DNA of 64,000 nucleotides, from NCBI RefSeq assembly GCF_038719015.1, contig NZ_CP152276.1, forward strand, positions 4,481,501-4,545,500, in the 5' to 3' direction. Source of the stretch: Nguyenibacter vanlangensis (GTDB lineage: Bacteria; Pseudomonadota; Alphaproteobacteria; Acetobacterales; Acetobacteraceae). Shown here in pieces: positions 44,091 to 53,366 of the stretch (the stretch's first letter is position 1; every line of letters begins with the position of its first letter). The translations under genes and the position numbers were made by a program. The notes under the pieces are model-generated. The model searched no databases, was not told the origin of the DNA, and was given only the letters and a program-made list of their open reading frames with translations.

Positions 44091-44294
44091 ATGCCCAAGA
44101 TGAAGACCAAGTCGTCGGTCAAGAAGCGGTTCAAGATCACCGCGACCGGCAAGGTGCTGGCGGGCCCGGGCAACAAGCGCCACGGCCTGATCAACCGCTC
44201 GCAGAAGATGAAGCGCACCAACCGCGGTTCGCAGACTCTGACCGAGATGGACGGCCGCACTGTCAAGCAGTGGGCCCCCTACGGGCTGGCATAA
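44091..44294 (+). CDS. rpmI: Ribosomal protein bL35
   Basis: The 67-residue basic protein reads [20 protein letters not shown] and [20 protein letters not shown], the L35 sequence. It is part of the large ribosomal subunit. The ATG at 44091 follows AAGGAGATGAAA; an ATG two codons upstream is less likely. It forms an operon with rplT, whose start is 14 bp after its stop. Confidence 0.96.
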   Translation: MPKMKTKSSVKKRFKITATGKVLAGPGNKRHGLINRSQKMKRTNRGSQTLTEMDGRTVKQWAPYGLA

Positions 44295-44308
44295 GGAGCA
44301 CCTGAGAC

Positions 44309-44668
44309 ATGGCACGTGTTAAGCGGGGCGTGACCACCCACGCCCGTCACAAGAAGGTCCTCGATCAGTCCAAGGGCTATCGCGGCCGCTCCTCCACGAA
44401 CTACCGCATCGCGCTGGAACGCCTCGAAAAGGCGCTGCGCTACGCCTATCGCGACCGCCGGAACAAGAAGCGCGAATTCCGCGCCCTGTGGATCCAGCGC
44501 ATCAACGCGGCCGTCCGCGAGCATGGGCTGACCTACAGCAAGTTCATCAACGGCCTGGACAAGGCCGGGATCGAGATCGACCGCAAGGTCCTGGCCGCGA
44601 TCGCCTTCGACGACGCCGCCACCTTCGCCGAGATCGTGAAGAAGGCCCAGGCCGCGCTCGCCGCCTGA
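44309..44668 (+). CDS. rplT: Ribosomal protein bL20
   Basis: The 119-residue protein [20 protein letters not shown], with [20 protein letters not shown] and [20 protein letters not shown], is L20. It binds 23S rRNA early in assembly and, in many bacteria, represses its own operon. rpmI precedes it, and a GC-rich terminator follows before pheS. Confidence 0.97.
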   Translation: MARVKRGVTTHARHKKVLDQSKGYRGRSSTNYRIALERLEKALRYAYRDRRNKKREFRALWIQRINAAVREHGLTYSKFINGLDKAGIEIDRKVLAAIAFDDAATFAEIVKKAQAALAA

Positions 44669-44693
44669 TCTTTCCTCGCCGTCCTACGGTTCG

Positions 44694-44726
44694 GAACGGG
44701 CCGCCCCATATCGGGGCGGCCCGTTC
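44694..44726 (+). terminator. Terminator after rplT
   Basis: GAACGGGCCGCCCC at 44694-44707 and GGGGCGGCCCGTTC at 44713-44726 form a perfect 14-bp stem. The following sequence TGCATTT is only moderately T-rich. Confidence 0.75.
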
Positions 44727-44834
44727 TGCATTTCGGGGGTTTATTCCGCGGGGCGGACCCTGTATCCGGCCTGATCGGTAACCCACGCCCGCGTTTCGCG
44801 CCGGTTCCTTTCGTCCCCGTTCCAGCGAGGTGCC

Positions 44835-45905
44835 ATGAACGACGATCTCGAAACCCTGCGGCAAGAGACGCTGGCCGCGCTCGCCGCCGCCGCCGACCGG
44901 CGGCAATGGGACGATGTGCGCGTCGGCACCCTGGGCAAGTCCGGCCGGCTGACCGCGCTGCTCAAGGAACTCGGCCGCATGTCGCCCGATCAGCGCAAGC
45001 TGCGCGGCGCCGCCGTCAACCGCCTGCGCGACGAACTCACCCGCGCGGTCGAGGCCCGCGGCGCCGAGATCGAATCCGCCCTGCTCAATGCCCGTCTCGC
45101 CGCCGAACGGGTCGACGTCACCCTGCCCACCCGTCCCGAGCAGCGCGGCACCCTGCACCCGATCAGCCGCACGATGGAGGAAATGGCCGCCATCTTCGGC
45201 GCCATGGGCTTCAAGGTCGCCGAAGGCCCGGACATCGAAACCGACTGGCATAATTTCTCGGCGCTCAACACGCCCGACCACCACCCGGCCCGCACCGACC
45301 AGGATACGTTCTACCTGCCCGCGCAGGCGGGCTCCGGGCGCGAGCGCGTGCTGCGCACCCAGACCTCGGGCGTGCAGATCCGCACCATGCTGGGCCAGGA
45401 ACCGCCGATCCGCATCATCGCGCCGGGCCGCACCTACCGCGCCGACCACGACGCCACCCATTCGCCGATGTTCCATCAGTGCGAAGGGCTGGTGATCGAC
45501 CGCGGCATCACGCTCGCCCATCTCAAGGGCTGCCTGACCGACTTCCTGCGCGCCTATTTCGGCCAGCCCGACCTGCCGGTGCGCTTCCGCGCCTCCTATT
45601 TCCCCTTCACCGAACCCTCGATGGAGGTCGATATCGCCTGGTCGCGCCAAAGCGGCGAGATCGGCGCCGGCAGCGACTGGCTCGAAGTCCTCGGCTCGGG
45701 CATGGTCCATCCGCGCGTGCTGGCCAATTGCGGCCTGGACCCGCGCGAATGGCAGGGCTTCGCCTTCGGGATGGGGATCGAACGCCTGACCATGCTGCGC
45801 CACGGCATCCCGGACCTCCGCTCGTTCTACGAAAGCGACGTGCGCTGGCTGCGCCATTACGGCACCAGCCCGCTCTCGCCGGCCCTGCTGCATGAAGGTC
45901 TGTGA
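44835..45905 (+). CDS. pheS: Phenylalanyl-tRNA synthetase alpha subunit
   Basis: The 356-residue class II synthetase subunit has an N-terminal coiled coil. The catalytic core has HPISRTMEEMAAIFGAMGFK, FSALNTPDHHPARTDQDTFY, the motif 2 region RIIAPGRTYRADHDATHSPM and motif 3 GFAFGMGIERLTML. It charges tRNA-Phe together with PheT, which follows after 3 bp. GCGAGGTG precedes the ATG. Confidence 0.97.
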   Translation: MNDDLETLRQETLAALAAAADRRQWDDVRVGTLGKSGRLTALLKELGRMSPDQRKLRGAAVNRLRDELTRAVEARGAEIESALLNARLAAERVDVTLPTRPEQRGTLHPISRTMEEMAAIFGAMGFKVAEGPDIETDWHNFSALNTPDHHPARTDQDTFYLPAQAGSGRERVLRTQTSGVQIRTMLGQEPPIRIIAPGRTYRADHDATHSPMFHQCEGLVIDRGITLAHLKGCLTDFLRAYFGQPDLPVRFRASYFPFTEPSMEVDIAWSRQSGEIGAGSDWLEVLGSGMVHPRVLANCGLDPREWQGFAFGMGIERLTMLRHGIPDLRSFYESDVRWLRHYGTSPLSPALLHEGL

Positions 45906-45908
45906 CCG

Positions 45909-48410
45909 ATGAAGTTCACCCTGTCCTGGCTGCGCGACCACCTCGACACCACCGCGTCGGTCGAGGAAATCTGCGCCAAGCTGAACACGATCGGGCTCGA
46001 GGTCGAATCCGTCGCCGATCCCGGCGCCGCCCTGGTCCCCTTTCGCACCGCCCGCATCATCGAGGCCGCGCAGCACCCCAACGCCGACCGGCTGCGGGTC
46101 TGCCGGGTCGATGCCGGCCCGGGCTTCGACCCGGTGCAGGTCGTCTGCGGCGCGCCCAATGCCCGCACCGGGCTCGCGGTCATCTTCGCCCCGCCCGGCA
46201 CCTACATCCCGGGCCTCGACACCACCATCAAGGCCGGCGCCATCCGGGGCGAGACCAGCGGCGGCATGCTCTGCTCGCTGCGCGAACTCGGGCTGGGCGA
46301 CGCGCATGACGGCATCGCCGAACTGCCCGACGACACCCTGCCCGGCCAGTCCTACGCCGCCTTCGCCGGCCTGGACGACCCGGTGATCGAAATCGCCGTC
46401 ACCCCCAATCGCGGCGACGCGCTGGCGGTGCGCGGCATCGCGCGCGACCTCGCGGCGGCCGGCCTCGGCCATCTGCGCCCCTGGCTGGCCGAAACGGTCG
46501 AAGGCACCTTCGACTCGCCGATCGCCTGGGCCAACACGTACCCCGAGGCCTGCCCCTGGGTGCTGGGCCGCACCATTCGCGGCCTGCGCAACGGGCCCAG
46601 CCCGGACTGGCTGCAGAACCGGCTGCGGGCGATCGGCCTCCGCCCGATCTCGGCCCTGGTCGACATCACCAATTTCTTCACCTTCGATCTCGGCCGCCCG
46701 CTGCATGTCTTCGACGCCGACCGCCTCACCGGCGACCGGCTGACCGTCTGCCGCGGCGCGGGCGAAAGCTTCCGCACGCTCGACGGGCGCGACCTCGTCG
46801 TCTCGCCCGACGATTGCGTCATCGCCGACGCGGCGGGCGTGCAGTCGCTCGCCGGCATCATGGGCGGCGAAGGGACCGGCGTCACCGACGGCACCACGAC
46901 GGTCTTCCTCGAATGCGCCCTGTTCGATCCGGTGCGCATCGCGCTGACCGGCCGTCGCCTCGGCCTGCATTCCGACGCCCGCCACCGGTTCGAACGCGGC
47001 GTCGACCAGGCGCTGCCCGTCGCCGCCCTCCAGGCCGCCACCCGCATGATCATCGATCTGTGCGGCGGCGGCCAGGCCAGCGAGGTCGTCTCCGCCGGCC
47101 AGCCCCCCGACTGGCGCCGCCGCGCCAGCCTGCGTTTCGCGCGCATCGCCGGCCTGGGCGGCATCGACATCCCGGCCGACGAGGCCGTCGCCTCGCTCGA
47201 GGCCCTGGGCTTCGAAATCCATCGGCGCGACGCCCAGGGCGTGGTGGTCGACGTGCCGTCCTGGCGCAACGACGTCGCCACCCCGATGGCGCTCGACCAG
47301 GGGCCGGACCTGCCGCCCGACCAGGCGCGCGCCGCCGCCGAAGGCGCCGCCGCCGTCGATTCTGAATGCGACCTGATCGAGGAAGTGCTGCGCCTGCGCG
47401 GGCTGGATTCCATCCCGCCGGTCTCGCTGCCCGCGCTGGGCGCGGTGCCGCGGCCTGCGCTCACCCCGCGCCAGGTCCGCGCGGCCACCGCCCGCCGCGT
47501 GCTGGCCGCGCGCGGCATGGCCGAGACGGTGGGCTATTCCTTCGTGTCGCAGGACGCCGCCGCCCGGTTCGGCGCGGTGCCCGACACGCTGCGCCTGCTC
47601 AACCCCATCGCCGCCGACCTCGACCAGATGCGCCCGACCCCGCTGGTCAATCTGCTCGCGGCGGTCGAACGCAACGCGGCGCGCGGCTATCCCGACCTCG
47701 CGCTGTTCGAGGTCGGCCCCGGCTTCTTCGATGCCGCACCGGGCGCCGCATCTGGCGCCGCACCGGGTGCCGAACAGGGGTTGATCGCCGCCGGCCTGCG
47801 CAGCGGCCACGCCCCGCGCTTCCCCGGCCAGGCCGCCGATCCCGTCACCCTGTGGGATGCCAAGGCCGACGCCTTCGCGGCGCTGGCCGCCCTCGGCGCG
47901 CCGGTGGACGGGCTCGGCATCACCGCCGACGCGCCGGGCCATTACCATCCGGGCCGCTCGGGCGTCATCCGCCAGGGGCCGCGCATCGTGCTCGGCCATT
48001 TCGGCCAGATCCATCCCGGCCTGCTGGCCGGGCGCGATCTCGACCGCCCGGTGGTCGGCTTCGAACTGTTCCTCGACGCGATCGCCGATCCCAAGCGCCG
48101 GCGCCGCGCCCCGCCCGACCTGCCGCCCTTCCAGCCGGTACAGCGCGACTTCGCCTTCCTGGTGGCGCGCGACGTCACGGCCGAATCCGTGCTGCGCGCC
48201 GCGCGCGGCGCCGACCGCGCGCTGGTCTCGGGCGTGCGCCTGTTCGATCTGTACGAAGGCGACAAGCTGCCCGAAGGCCAGAAATCCCTGGGCATCGAGG
48301 TCACGCTCCAGCCCACCGAACGCAGCCTGACCGACGCCGAGATCGACGCCGTGTCCGACAAGGTCGTGGCGGCGGTGTCGCGCGCCTGCGGCGCCACCCT
48401 GCGCGCCTGA
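45909..48410 (+). CDS. pheT: Phenylalanyl-tRNA synthetase beta subunit
   Basis: The 833-residue subunit begins MKFTLSWLRDHLDTTASVEE. It has the tRNA-binding (EMAP-like) domain in residues 40-150 (EAAQHPNADRLRVCRVDAGP) and the B3/B4 editing region. B5 follows with SLEALGFEIHRR, and the ferredoxin-fold anticodon-binding domain is at the end (FQPVQRDFAFLVARDVTAES). Small repeats (AAPGAASGAAPGA at about 615-627) and an acid-rich spacer (GPDLPPDQARAAAEGAAAVD) in B5 are unusual inserts. The gene is coupled to pheS. Confidence 0.96.
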   Translation: MKFTLSWLRDHLDTTASVEEICAKLNTIGLEVESVADPGAALVPFRTARIIEAAQHPNADRLRVCRVDAGPGFDPVQVVCGAPNARTGLAVIFAPPGTYIPGLDTTIKAGAIRGETSGGMLCSLRELGLGDAHDGIAELPDDTLPGQSYAAFAGLDDPVIEIAVTPNRGDALAVRGIARDLAAAGLGHLRPWLAETVEGTFDSPIAWANTYPEACPWVLGRTIRGLRNGPSPDWLQNRLRAIGLRPISALVDITNFFTFDLGRPLHVFDADRLTGDRLTVCRGAGESFRTLDGRDLVVSPDDCVIADAAGVQSLAGIMGGEGTGVTDGTTTVFLECALFDPVRIALTGRRLGLHSDARHRFERGVDQALPVAALQAATRMIIDLCGGGQASEVVSAGQPPDWRRRASLRFARIAGLGGIDIPADEAVASLEALGFEIHRRDAQGVVVDVPSWRNDVATPMALDQGPDLPPDQARAAAEGAAAVDSECDLIEEVLRLRGLDSIPPVSLPALGAVPRPALTPRQVRAATARRVLAARGMAETVGYSFVSQDAAARFGAVPDTLRLLNPIAADLDQMRPTPLVNLLAAVERNAARGYPDLALFEVGPGFFDAAPGAASGAAPGAEQGLIAAGLRSGHAPRFPGQAADPVTLWDAKADAFAALAALGAPVDGLGITADAPGHYHPGRSGVIRQGPRIVLGHFGQIHPGLLAGRDLDRPVVGFELFLDAIADPKRRRRAPPDLPPFQPVQRDFAFLVARDVTAESVLRAARGADRALVSGVRLFDLYEGDKLPEGQKSLGIEVTLQPTERSLTDAEIDAVSDKVVAAVSRACGATLRA

Positions 48411-48418
48411 TCCGCTCC

Positions 48419-49675
48419 ATGACGGATCTGGATGGGACGGATCGGCACGGGACGGACCCGCATGGTGCGGACCCGCATGGTGCGGACCGGCAGGGTGCGG
48501 ACCGGCAGGGTGCGGGCCCCGTTCGCCCCCGCACCATCTGGCTCCTCGCCGGCGAGGCCAGCGGCGACGTGCTGGGCGCGCGCCTCATGGCCGCCCTCCG
48601 CCGCCGCGACCCCGCGCTGCGCTTCGCGGGCGTCGGCGGCGCGCGGATGCAGGACGCCGGCCTGGACAGCCTCTTCCCGCTGCGCGACCTGGCGGTGATG
48701 GGGCTGGTCGAGATCCTGCCGCGCCTCCGCCATCTCTCCCGCCGCCTGGACCAGGCGGCGGCCGACATCCTGGCCACCCGGCCCGACCTGGTGGTGACGA
48801 TCGACAGCCCCGGCTTCTCGCTCCGCCTGCTGCGCCGGCTGCAGGGGCAGGGGATTCCGCGCATCCATTACGTCGCCCCCCAGGTCTGGGCCTGGCGCGA
48901 ACACCGGGTACGCGAATTTCCCGGCCTGTGGGACCGGCTGCTCTGCCTGCTGCCGTTCGAACCCGCCTTCTTCGGCCGCCACGGGCTCGAAGCCCGCTTC
49001 GTCGGCCATCCGGTCCTGCAATCGGGCGCCGACCGGGGCGACGGCGCGGCCTTCCGCGCCCGCCATCACATCGCGCCCGGCACGCCCATCCTCATCCTCA
49101 TGCCCGGCAGCCGCCGGTCCGAGGCCCCGCGCCTGCTGCCGGTGCTGGGCCGCACCCTGCGCATCCTCGCCGCCATCTGCCCGGGCATCGTCCCGGTGGT
49201 CCCGGTCTCCGCCGTGGTGGCCGATACGGTGCGGCGCGGGGTGGCCGACTGGCCCGTCCGCCCCATCATCGTCACCGACCTCGACGACAAGCACGACGCC
49301 TTCGCCGCCGCCGGCGCGGCGCTGACCAAATCCGGCACCTCCACGCTCGAACTGGCGCTGGCCGGCGTACCCATGGCCGTCACCTACCGGGTCAACCCGC
49401 TCACCGCCGCCATGGCGCGGCGGCTGATCCGCGTGCCCTACGTCGCCATGGTCAATCTGCTGGCGGGCCACCGGCTGGTGCCCGAATTGCTGCAGGACCG
49501 CTGCCGGCCCGACCTGCTGGCCGCCACCGTGCACCGCCTGCTCACCGACGGGCGCAGCGCCGCGCTGCAACGCGCCGGATTCCACGCCGTCACCGCCGCG
49601 CTCGCCGCCCCCGCCGGCCAGCCGGACGATGCCGCCGCCGCCGAAATCCTGGCCCTACTGGACGCCCCGGCCTGA
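48419..49675 (+). CDS. lpxB: Lipid-A-disaccharide synthase
   Basis: The 418-residue GT19 enzyme has IWLLAGEASGDVLGARLMAA, SPGFSLRLLRRLQGQGIPRI, HYVAPQVWAWREHRV, the LLPFEPAFFGRHGL loop, LILMPGSRRSEAPRLLPVL and ALTKSGTSTLELALAGVPMA. It joins UDP-diacylglucosamine and lipid X in lipid A synthesis at the inner membrane. The N-terminus has a tandem pentapeptide GADRQ/GADPH-like array (about residues 5-35) from 15-nt repeats at 48440-48510, not part of the enzyme core. The gene follows pheT by 8 bp. Confidence 0.95.
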   Translation: MTDLDGTDRHGTDPHGADPHGADRQGADRQGAGPVRPRTIWLLAGEASGDVLGARLMAALRRRDPALRFAGVGGARMQDAGLDSLFPLRDLAVMGLVEILPRLRHLSRRLDQAAADILATRPDLVVTIDSPGFSLRLLRRLQGQGIPRIHYVAPQVWAWREHRVREFPGLWDRLLCLLPFEPAFFGRHGLEARFVGHPVLQSGADRGDGAAFRARHHIAPGTPILILMPGSRRSEAPRLLPVLGRTLRILAAICPGIVPVVPVSAVVADTVRRGVADWPVRPIIVTDLDDKHDAFAAAGAALTKSGTSTLELALAGVPMAVTYRVNPLTAAMARRLIRVPYVAMVNLLAGHRLVPELLQDRCRPDLLAATVHRLLTDGRSAALQRAGFHAVTAALAAPAGQPDDAAAAEILALLDAPA

Positions 49676-49858
49676 TCCGGCCTTGCCGGCCCCGCCTGAA
49701 TCCGCTCCACCTGGACCCGCCACGGCCGCTCCCGCGCCCGCATGGCGCAGCGCCTCGAACTCGCTGCGCACCACATACACCCCGACACCGACCGTCATCG
49801 CCACCAGCACCGCCAGCCAGGCCAGCTTGCCGGCCTGCGCCTTCCCGGGCGCCGTCAT
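49655..49858 (-). CDS. Possible small membrane protein downstream of hisI
   Basis: A 67-residue frame starting MTAPGKAQAGKLAWLAVLVA has one hydrophobic segment (LAWLAVLVAMTVGVGVYVV) and a glycine-alanine tail. Its ATG lies 5 bp after the hisI stop in the same direction, and it ends inside the 3' end of lpxB. Coding likelihood is moderate; the single-TM topology and tight spacing support it, the low-complexity tail does not. Confidence 0.45.
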   Translation of the reverse strand: MTAPGKAQAGKLAWLAVLVAMTVGVGVYVVRSEFEALRHAGAGAAVAGPGGADSGGAGKAGSGRGVQ

Positions 49859-49863
49859 CGCGC

Positions 49864-50295
49864 TCAACCCCGCCCGTACAGCGCGTCGGCCGCGACCAGC
49901 GGCGCGCTGGTCTCCGCCAGCCCGCCGGGCCGCATGGCGTTGAAGAAACAGCTCCGCCGCCCGGTATGGCAGGCCACCCCGGTCTGCTCGACCAGCAGCA
50001 GCACCGCGTCGCGGTCGCAATCCAGCCGGGCCTCCACCAGGCGCTGCACCTGGCCGGACGTCTCGCCCTTGCGCCACAGCGCCGCGCGGCTGCGCGAATA
50101 ATAGCAGACCTGCCCGGTCCGCAGCGTCTCGTCCAGCGCCTCGCGGGTCATCCAGGCCAGCATCAGCACCTCGCCGGTATCGTGCTGCTGCGCCACGGCG
50201 GCGATCAGCCCGTCGGCGTCGAAACGCACGCCGTCCAGCATCCGCGCCCGGTCCGCGTCGTCGATCACGGGGGCAGGCGAGGGAGGGGTCATCAT
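49864..50295 (-). CDS. hisI: Phosphoribosyl-AMP cyclohydrolase
   Basis: The 143-residue HisI reads [60 protein letters not shown], and [20 protein letters not shown] with [10 protein letters not shown]. The metal-binding DCDRD and the cysteine pair are present. It opens the phosphoribosyl-AMP ring in histidine synthesis. The start is the first of two consecutive ATG codons and GGAG precedes it. It is alone, away from other his genes. Confidence 0.95.
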   Translation of the reverse strand: MMTPPSPAPVIDDADRARMLDGVRFDADGLIAAVAQQHDTGEVLMLAWMTREALDETLRTGQVCYYSRSRAALWRKGETSGQVQRLVEARLDCDRDAVLLLVEQTGVACHTGRRSCFFNAMRPGGLAETSAPLVAADALYGRG

Positions 50296-50393
50296 GGGCG
50301 AAACTCCTGATACCGGACGATTGCCGACGCACGGGCGGTTGCCGGACGCAACAGACAGGACCCGCCCGCCCTTGTCCAGCCGGAACCCGGCCG

Positions 50394-51212
50394 CTATTGC
50401 CCCTCCGGCAGGCTCAGCCATGGCGGCAGGTGCGCACGCACCGCCTGGCCGCCGGCCTCCAGCACCGCGTCGCGATGCTCCAGCCGCAGCATCGCCAGCC
50501 CCTGGCCGTCGCGGGACGACGCCATCACGCCCGCCTCCCTGCCGTCATGGGTCAGCACCGTGCCCGGCGGCGGCAGGGCCGCCCCCGTGACCGGCAGCAG
50601 CTTGCGCTTGACCAGCCCGCGATAGTGCGTGCGCGCCGTCAGCTCCTGGCCCATGTAACAGCCCTTGGTCCAGGAAATCCCGTTCAGCGCCTCGAAATTC
50701 GCCTCCAGCAGCAGCGTCTTGCCTTCCTCGCAATCGCGCGCCCCGTCCGGCAGGCCCAGGCCCAGCCGATGCGAATCATAGGCCGCGTGATCGGCCGCCC
50801 CCGGCGCGGGATGGGGCAGGACCAGCCGCCAGCCCGCGTCCGCCAGGCGCGGATCGGGCGCGCCGATCGCCGAATCGATCATCGGCGGCACCGCGTCCCA
50901 TGCCGCATGCACGGCAAATCCCGTCGGGTCGATCGACACGTCCGACCGCAGGCGATAGCGCGCCAGCTTCTGGCGCAGCATGTCGGCCTGCGCCGCCGCG
51001 CAATCCATCAGCAGCCGCTGCCCCTCGGCCTCCTCATACAGAAAGAAATCCGCCAGCCACCGTCCCTGCGGCGTCAGCAGCGCGGCCCAGACGGCACGCC
51101 CCGGCGCCACCTCGGCCACGTCGTTGGAAACCAGCCCCTGCAGGAACGTCACCCGGTCGGCGCCGGAAATGGCCAGCACCGCGCGGTCTGGCAGATGGGC
51201 AAGATGCGTCAT
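50394..51212 (-). CDS. ygfZ: Folate-binding protein YgfZ
   Basis: The 272-residue protein follows the GcvT-like YgfZ pattern: [40 protein letters not shown] and the diagnostic [20 protein letters not shown] with KGCYxGQE. YgfZ uses tetrahydrofolate to help repair or assemble certain Fe-S proteins. The start [11 protein letters not shown] was chosen at the conserved N-terminus; the open frame extends far upstream as an overlap with the glycosyltransferase gene. Confidence 0.93.
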   Translation of the reverse strand: MTHLAHLPDRAVLAISGADRVTFLQGLVSNDVAEVAPGRAVWAALLTPQGRWLADFFLYEEAEGQRLLMDCAAAQADMLRQKLARYRLRSDVSIDPTGFAVHAAWDAVPPMIDSAIGAPDPRLADAGWRLVLPHPAPGAADHAAYDSHRLGLGLPDGARDCEEGKTLLLEANFEALNGISWTKGCYMGQELTARTHYRGLVKRKLLPVTGAALPPPGTVLTHDGREAGVMASSRDGQGLAMLRLEHRDAVLEAGGQAVRAHLPPWLSLPEGQ

Positions 51213-51318
51213 GTCCGGATTCTGGGTCCGCCCGTCTCTCAAGGCAAGGGGGACCGGGGCAGGGGGGCAAGGGGGCGCCATATTGGTGCCGCCCCAAAAG
51301 GCGGCTAGCGTGCCCGGC

Positions 51319-52212
51319 ATGCGGATCCTGTTCATCTCCTCCACCCGGCTGGGCGACGCCGTCCTGTCGACCGGCCTGCTGGACCATCTCCTCCATGCCT
51401 TCCCCCAGGCCCGTTTCACCATCGTCTGCGGCCCCGTTGCCCGCGACCTGTTCGCCCGCATGCCCCGGCGCGACCGCACCATCGTGCTGACCAAGCGGAA
51501 ATGGGACCTGCACTGGCTGGCGCTGTGGCGCGACTGCGTGGCCACGACATGGGATCTGTGCGTCGACGTACGGGGCTCGGGCGTCAGCTTCTTCCTGCGC
51601 ACGCGCCGCCGGGCGATCATGCGCGGCGGCCGCCGGCCGGGGCCGCGCGTCGCCCATCTCGGCCGCCTGCTCGGCCTGGCACCACCCCCCATGCCCGTCG
51701 CCTGGACCGACGCCGCCGACCGCGCCCGCGCCGCCGCCCTGCTGCCGGGGCAGGGCTGGCTCGCGCTGGCGCCCACCGCCAACTGGTCCGGCAAGGTCTG
51801 GCCGGCCGACCGCTTCGTGGCGCTCGCCCACGCGCTGGGGGCCGAATACGGGCTGCGTCCGGTCGTCGTCTACGGGCCCGGCCCGGCGGAACGCGCGATG
51901 GCCGCCCCGGTCCTCGCGGCACTCCCCGGCGCGATCGACAGCGGCGGCACCCTCGCTTTGCCGCAGGTCTCAGCCCTGCTGGCCCGCTGCGCCCTGTTCG
52001 TCGGCAACGATTCGGGGCTGATGCATCTCTCGGCGGCGTCCGGCACGCCCACGCTGGGCCTGTTCGGCCCCAGCCGGGTGTCCGAATACGCGCCCGCCGG
52101 CCCGCGCGCCGCCCACATCGTCGCGCCGGGGCCCGAAGGCCGCGCCCCGATCGACGGGCTCGCCGTCGCCGACGCCCTGCAGGCGGCACGCGACCTGCTG
52201 CGCCGAACGTGA
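51319..52212 (+). CDS. Glycosyltransferase family 9 (heptosyltransferase-like)
   Basis: The 297-residue protein reads MRILFISSTRLGDAVLSTGL, FTIVCGPVARDLFARMP, LALAPTANWSGKVWPADRFV and the GT9 signature FVGNDSGLMHLSAASGTPTL. It resembles ADP-heptose transferases for the lipopolysaccharide inner core, a GT-B fold enzyme. The specificity is not certain. It is divergent from ygfZ and directly upstream of another glycosyltransferase, so both may build surface polysaccharide. Confidence 0.9.
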   Translation: MRILFISSTRLGDAVLSTGLLDHLLHAFPQARFTIVCGPVARDLFARMPRRDRTIVLTKRKWDLHWLALWRDCVATTWDLCVDVRGSGVSFFLRTRRRAIMRGGRRPGPRVAHLGRLLGLAPPPMPVAWTDAADRARAAALLPGQGWLALAPTANWSGKVWPADRFVALAHALGAEYGLRPVVVYGPGPAERAMAAPVLAALPGAIDSGGTLALPQVSALLARCALFVGNDSGLMHLSAASGTPTLGLFGPSRVSEYAPAGPRAAHIVAPGPEGRAPIDGLAVADALQAARDLLRRT

Positions 52213-52225
52213 TAAGGCGGCCTGG

Positions 52226-53335
52226 ATGACCCCGATCAGCGACATATCGTCCAATGACATATCGCCCAACGACGGATCGCCCGCCGGCATATCGCTTGCC
52301 GGGGCGCCCCCCTCGCGGGTCGCCCATCTGATGGCCGGCGCGGCGATGGGCGGCGCCGAGCTGTTTTTCGAACGCCTGTGCATCGCCCAGGCGGGCGACG
52401 GGCTGGACGTGCTGCCGGTGATCCGCCGCAATGCGGGCCGCGCCGCCCGCCTGCGCGCCGGCGGGGTCGAAGCGCACGAACTCGCCTTCGGCGGCCGCGC
52501 CGACCTCGCCACCGGCCTGCGGCTGCGCCGCCTGCTCAAGCGGTTCCGGCCCCGCGTCGTCGTCGCGTGGATGAATCGCGCGGCCCGCCTGGCGCCGCGC
52601 GGCGACTGGGTGCTGGCCGGCCGGCTCGGCGGGTTCTACGACCTGTCCTATTACCGGCGCTGCGACCATCTCATCGGCAATACGCGCGGCATCGTGCGCT
52701 GGCTGGTCGAACAGGGCTGGCCCGCGGCGCGCGCCCATTATCTGCCGAATTTCGCGGTCGATATCCACGGCGCCGCGCCGCGCCGCCCGGCCTGCCTGCC
52801 GCCGGGCGTGCCCTTCGTGCTGGCGCTGGGCCGCCTGCACCGCAACAAGGCGTTCGACGTGCTGATCCGCGCCATGGTCCATGTGCGCGGCGCCCACCTG
52901 GTCATCGCCGGCGAGGGGCCGGAACGCCCGGCGCTGGAAAGATTGGCGCGCGATCTCGGCGTCGCGGACCGGGTGCACCTGCCCGGCTGGTTCGACGGCA
53001 CGGCCGGCATCGTCTCGGCCTGCGACCTGCTGGTCTGCCCCTCGCGGCACGAACCGCTGGGCAACGTGATCATCGAGGCCTTCTCGGCCGTCCGCCCGGT
53101 GGTCGCGGCGGCGGCGCAGGGGCCGGTCGAACTCATCACCGACGGCGGCAACGGCCTGCTGGCCCCGATCGAGGACGACCGCGCCCTGGCCGACGCCATC
53201 TCCGCGGTGCTCGCCGACCCCGCCCTGGCCGCCCGGCTGGGCCAGGCCGGCCGCGACGCGTTCGACCGGCATTACGCCCAGGCCCCGGTTCTCGCGTCGT
53301 GGCGGCGCTTCCTCGCGGACGTGGAAAAAGTCTAA
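52226..53335 (+). CDS. Glycosyltransferase family 4
   Basis: A 369-residue GT-B protein: VAHLMAGAAMGGAELFFERL, VVAWMNRAARLAP, CDHLIGNTRGIVRWLV, LALGRLHRNKAFDVLIRAMV, HLVIAGEGPERPALERLARD, PSRHEPLGNVIIEAFSAVRP. The EPLGNVIIEA box is the donor-site acid motif. The first 25 residues contain an ISSNDISPND repeat, encoded by a 15-18-nt duplication, and may not be conserved. It starts 14 bp after the GT9 gene. Confidence 0.9.
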   Translation: MTPISDISSNDISPNDGSPAGISLAGAPPSRVAHLMAGAAMGGAELFFERLCIAQAGDGLDVLPVIRRNAGRAARLRAGGVEAHELAFGGRADLATGLRLRRLLKRFRPRVVVAWMNRAARLAPRGDWVLAGRLGGFYDLSYYRRCDHLIGNTRGIVRWLVEQGWPAARAHYLPNFAVDIHGAAPRRPACLPPGVPFVLALGRLHRNKAFDVLIRAMVHVRGAHLVIAGEGPERPALERLARDLGVADRVHLPGWFDGTAGIVSACDLLVCPSRHEPLGNVIIEAFSAVRPVVAAAAQGPVELITDGGNGLLAPIEDDRALADAISAVLADPALAARLGQAGRDAFDRHYAQAPVLASWRRFLADVEKV

Positions 53336-53366
53336 GGGGGAAAAGGCTTGAGGGGAGACATCTGAC

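Noticed and set aside
44547-48014. A very long open frame of over 1100 codons on the minus strand opposite pheS/pheT.
   Set aside because: The sequence is low in complexity (Gly, Ala, Asp, Arg and His rich) and mirrors the GC-rich third codon positions of pheS/pheT, which are unmistakable. It is an antisense artefact.
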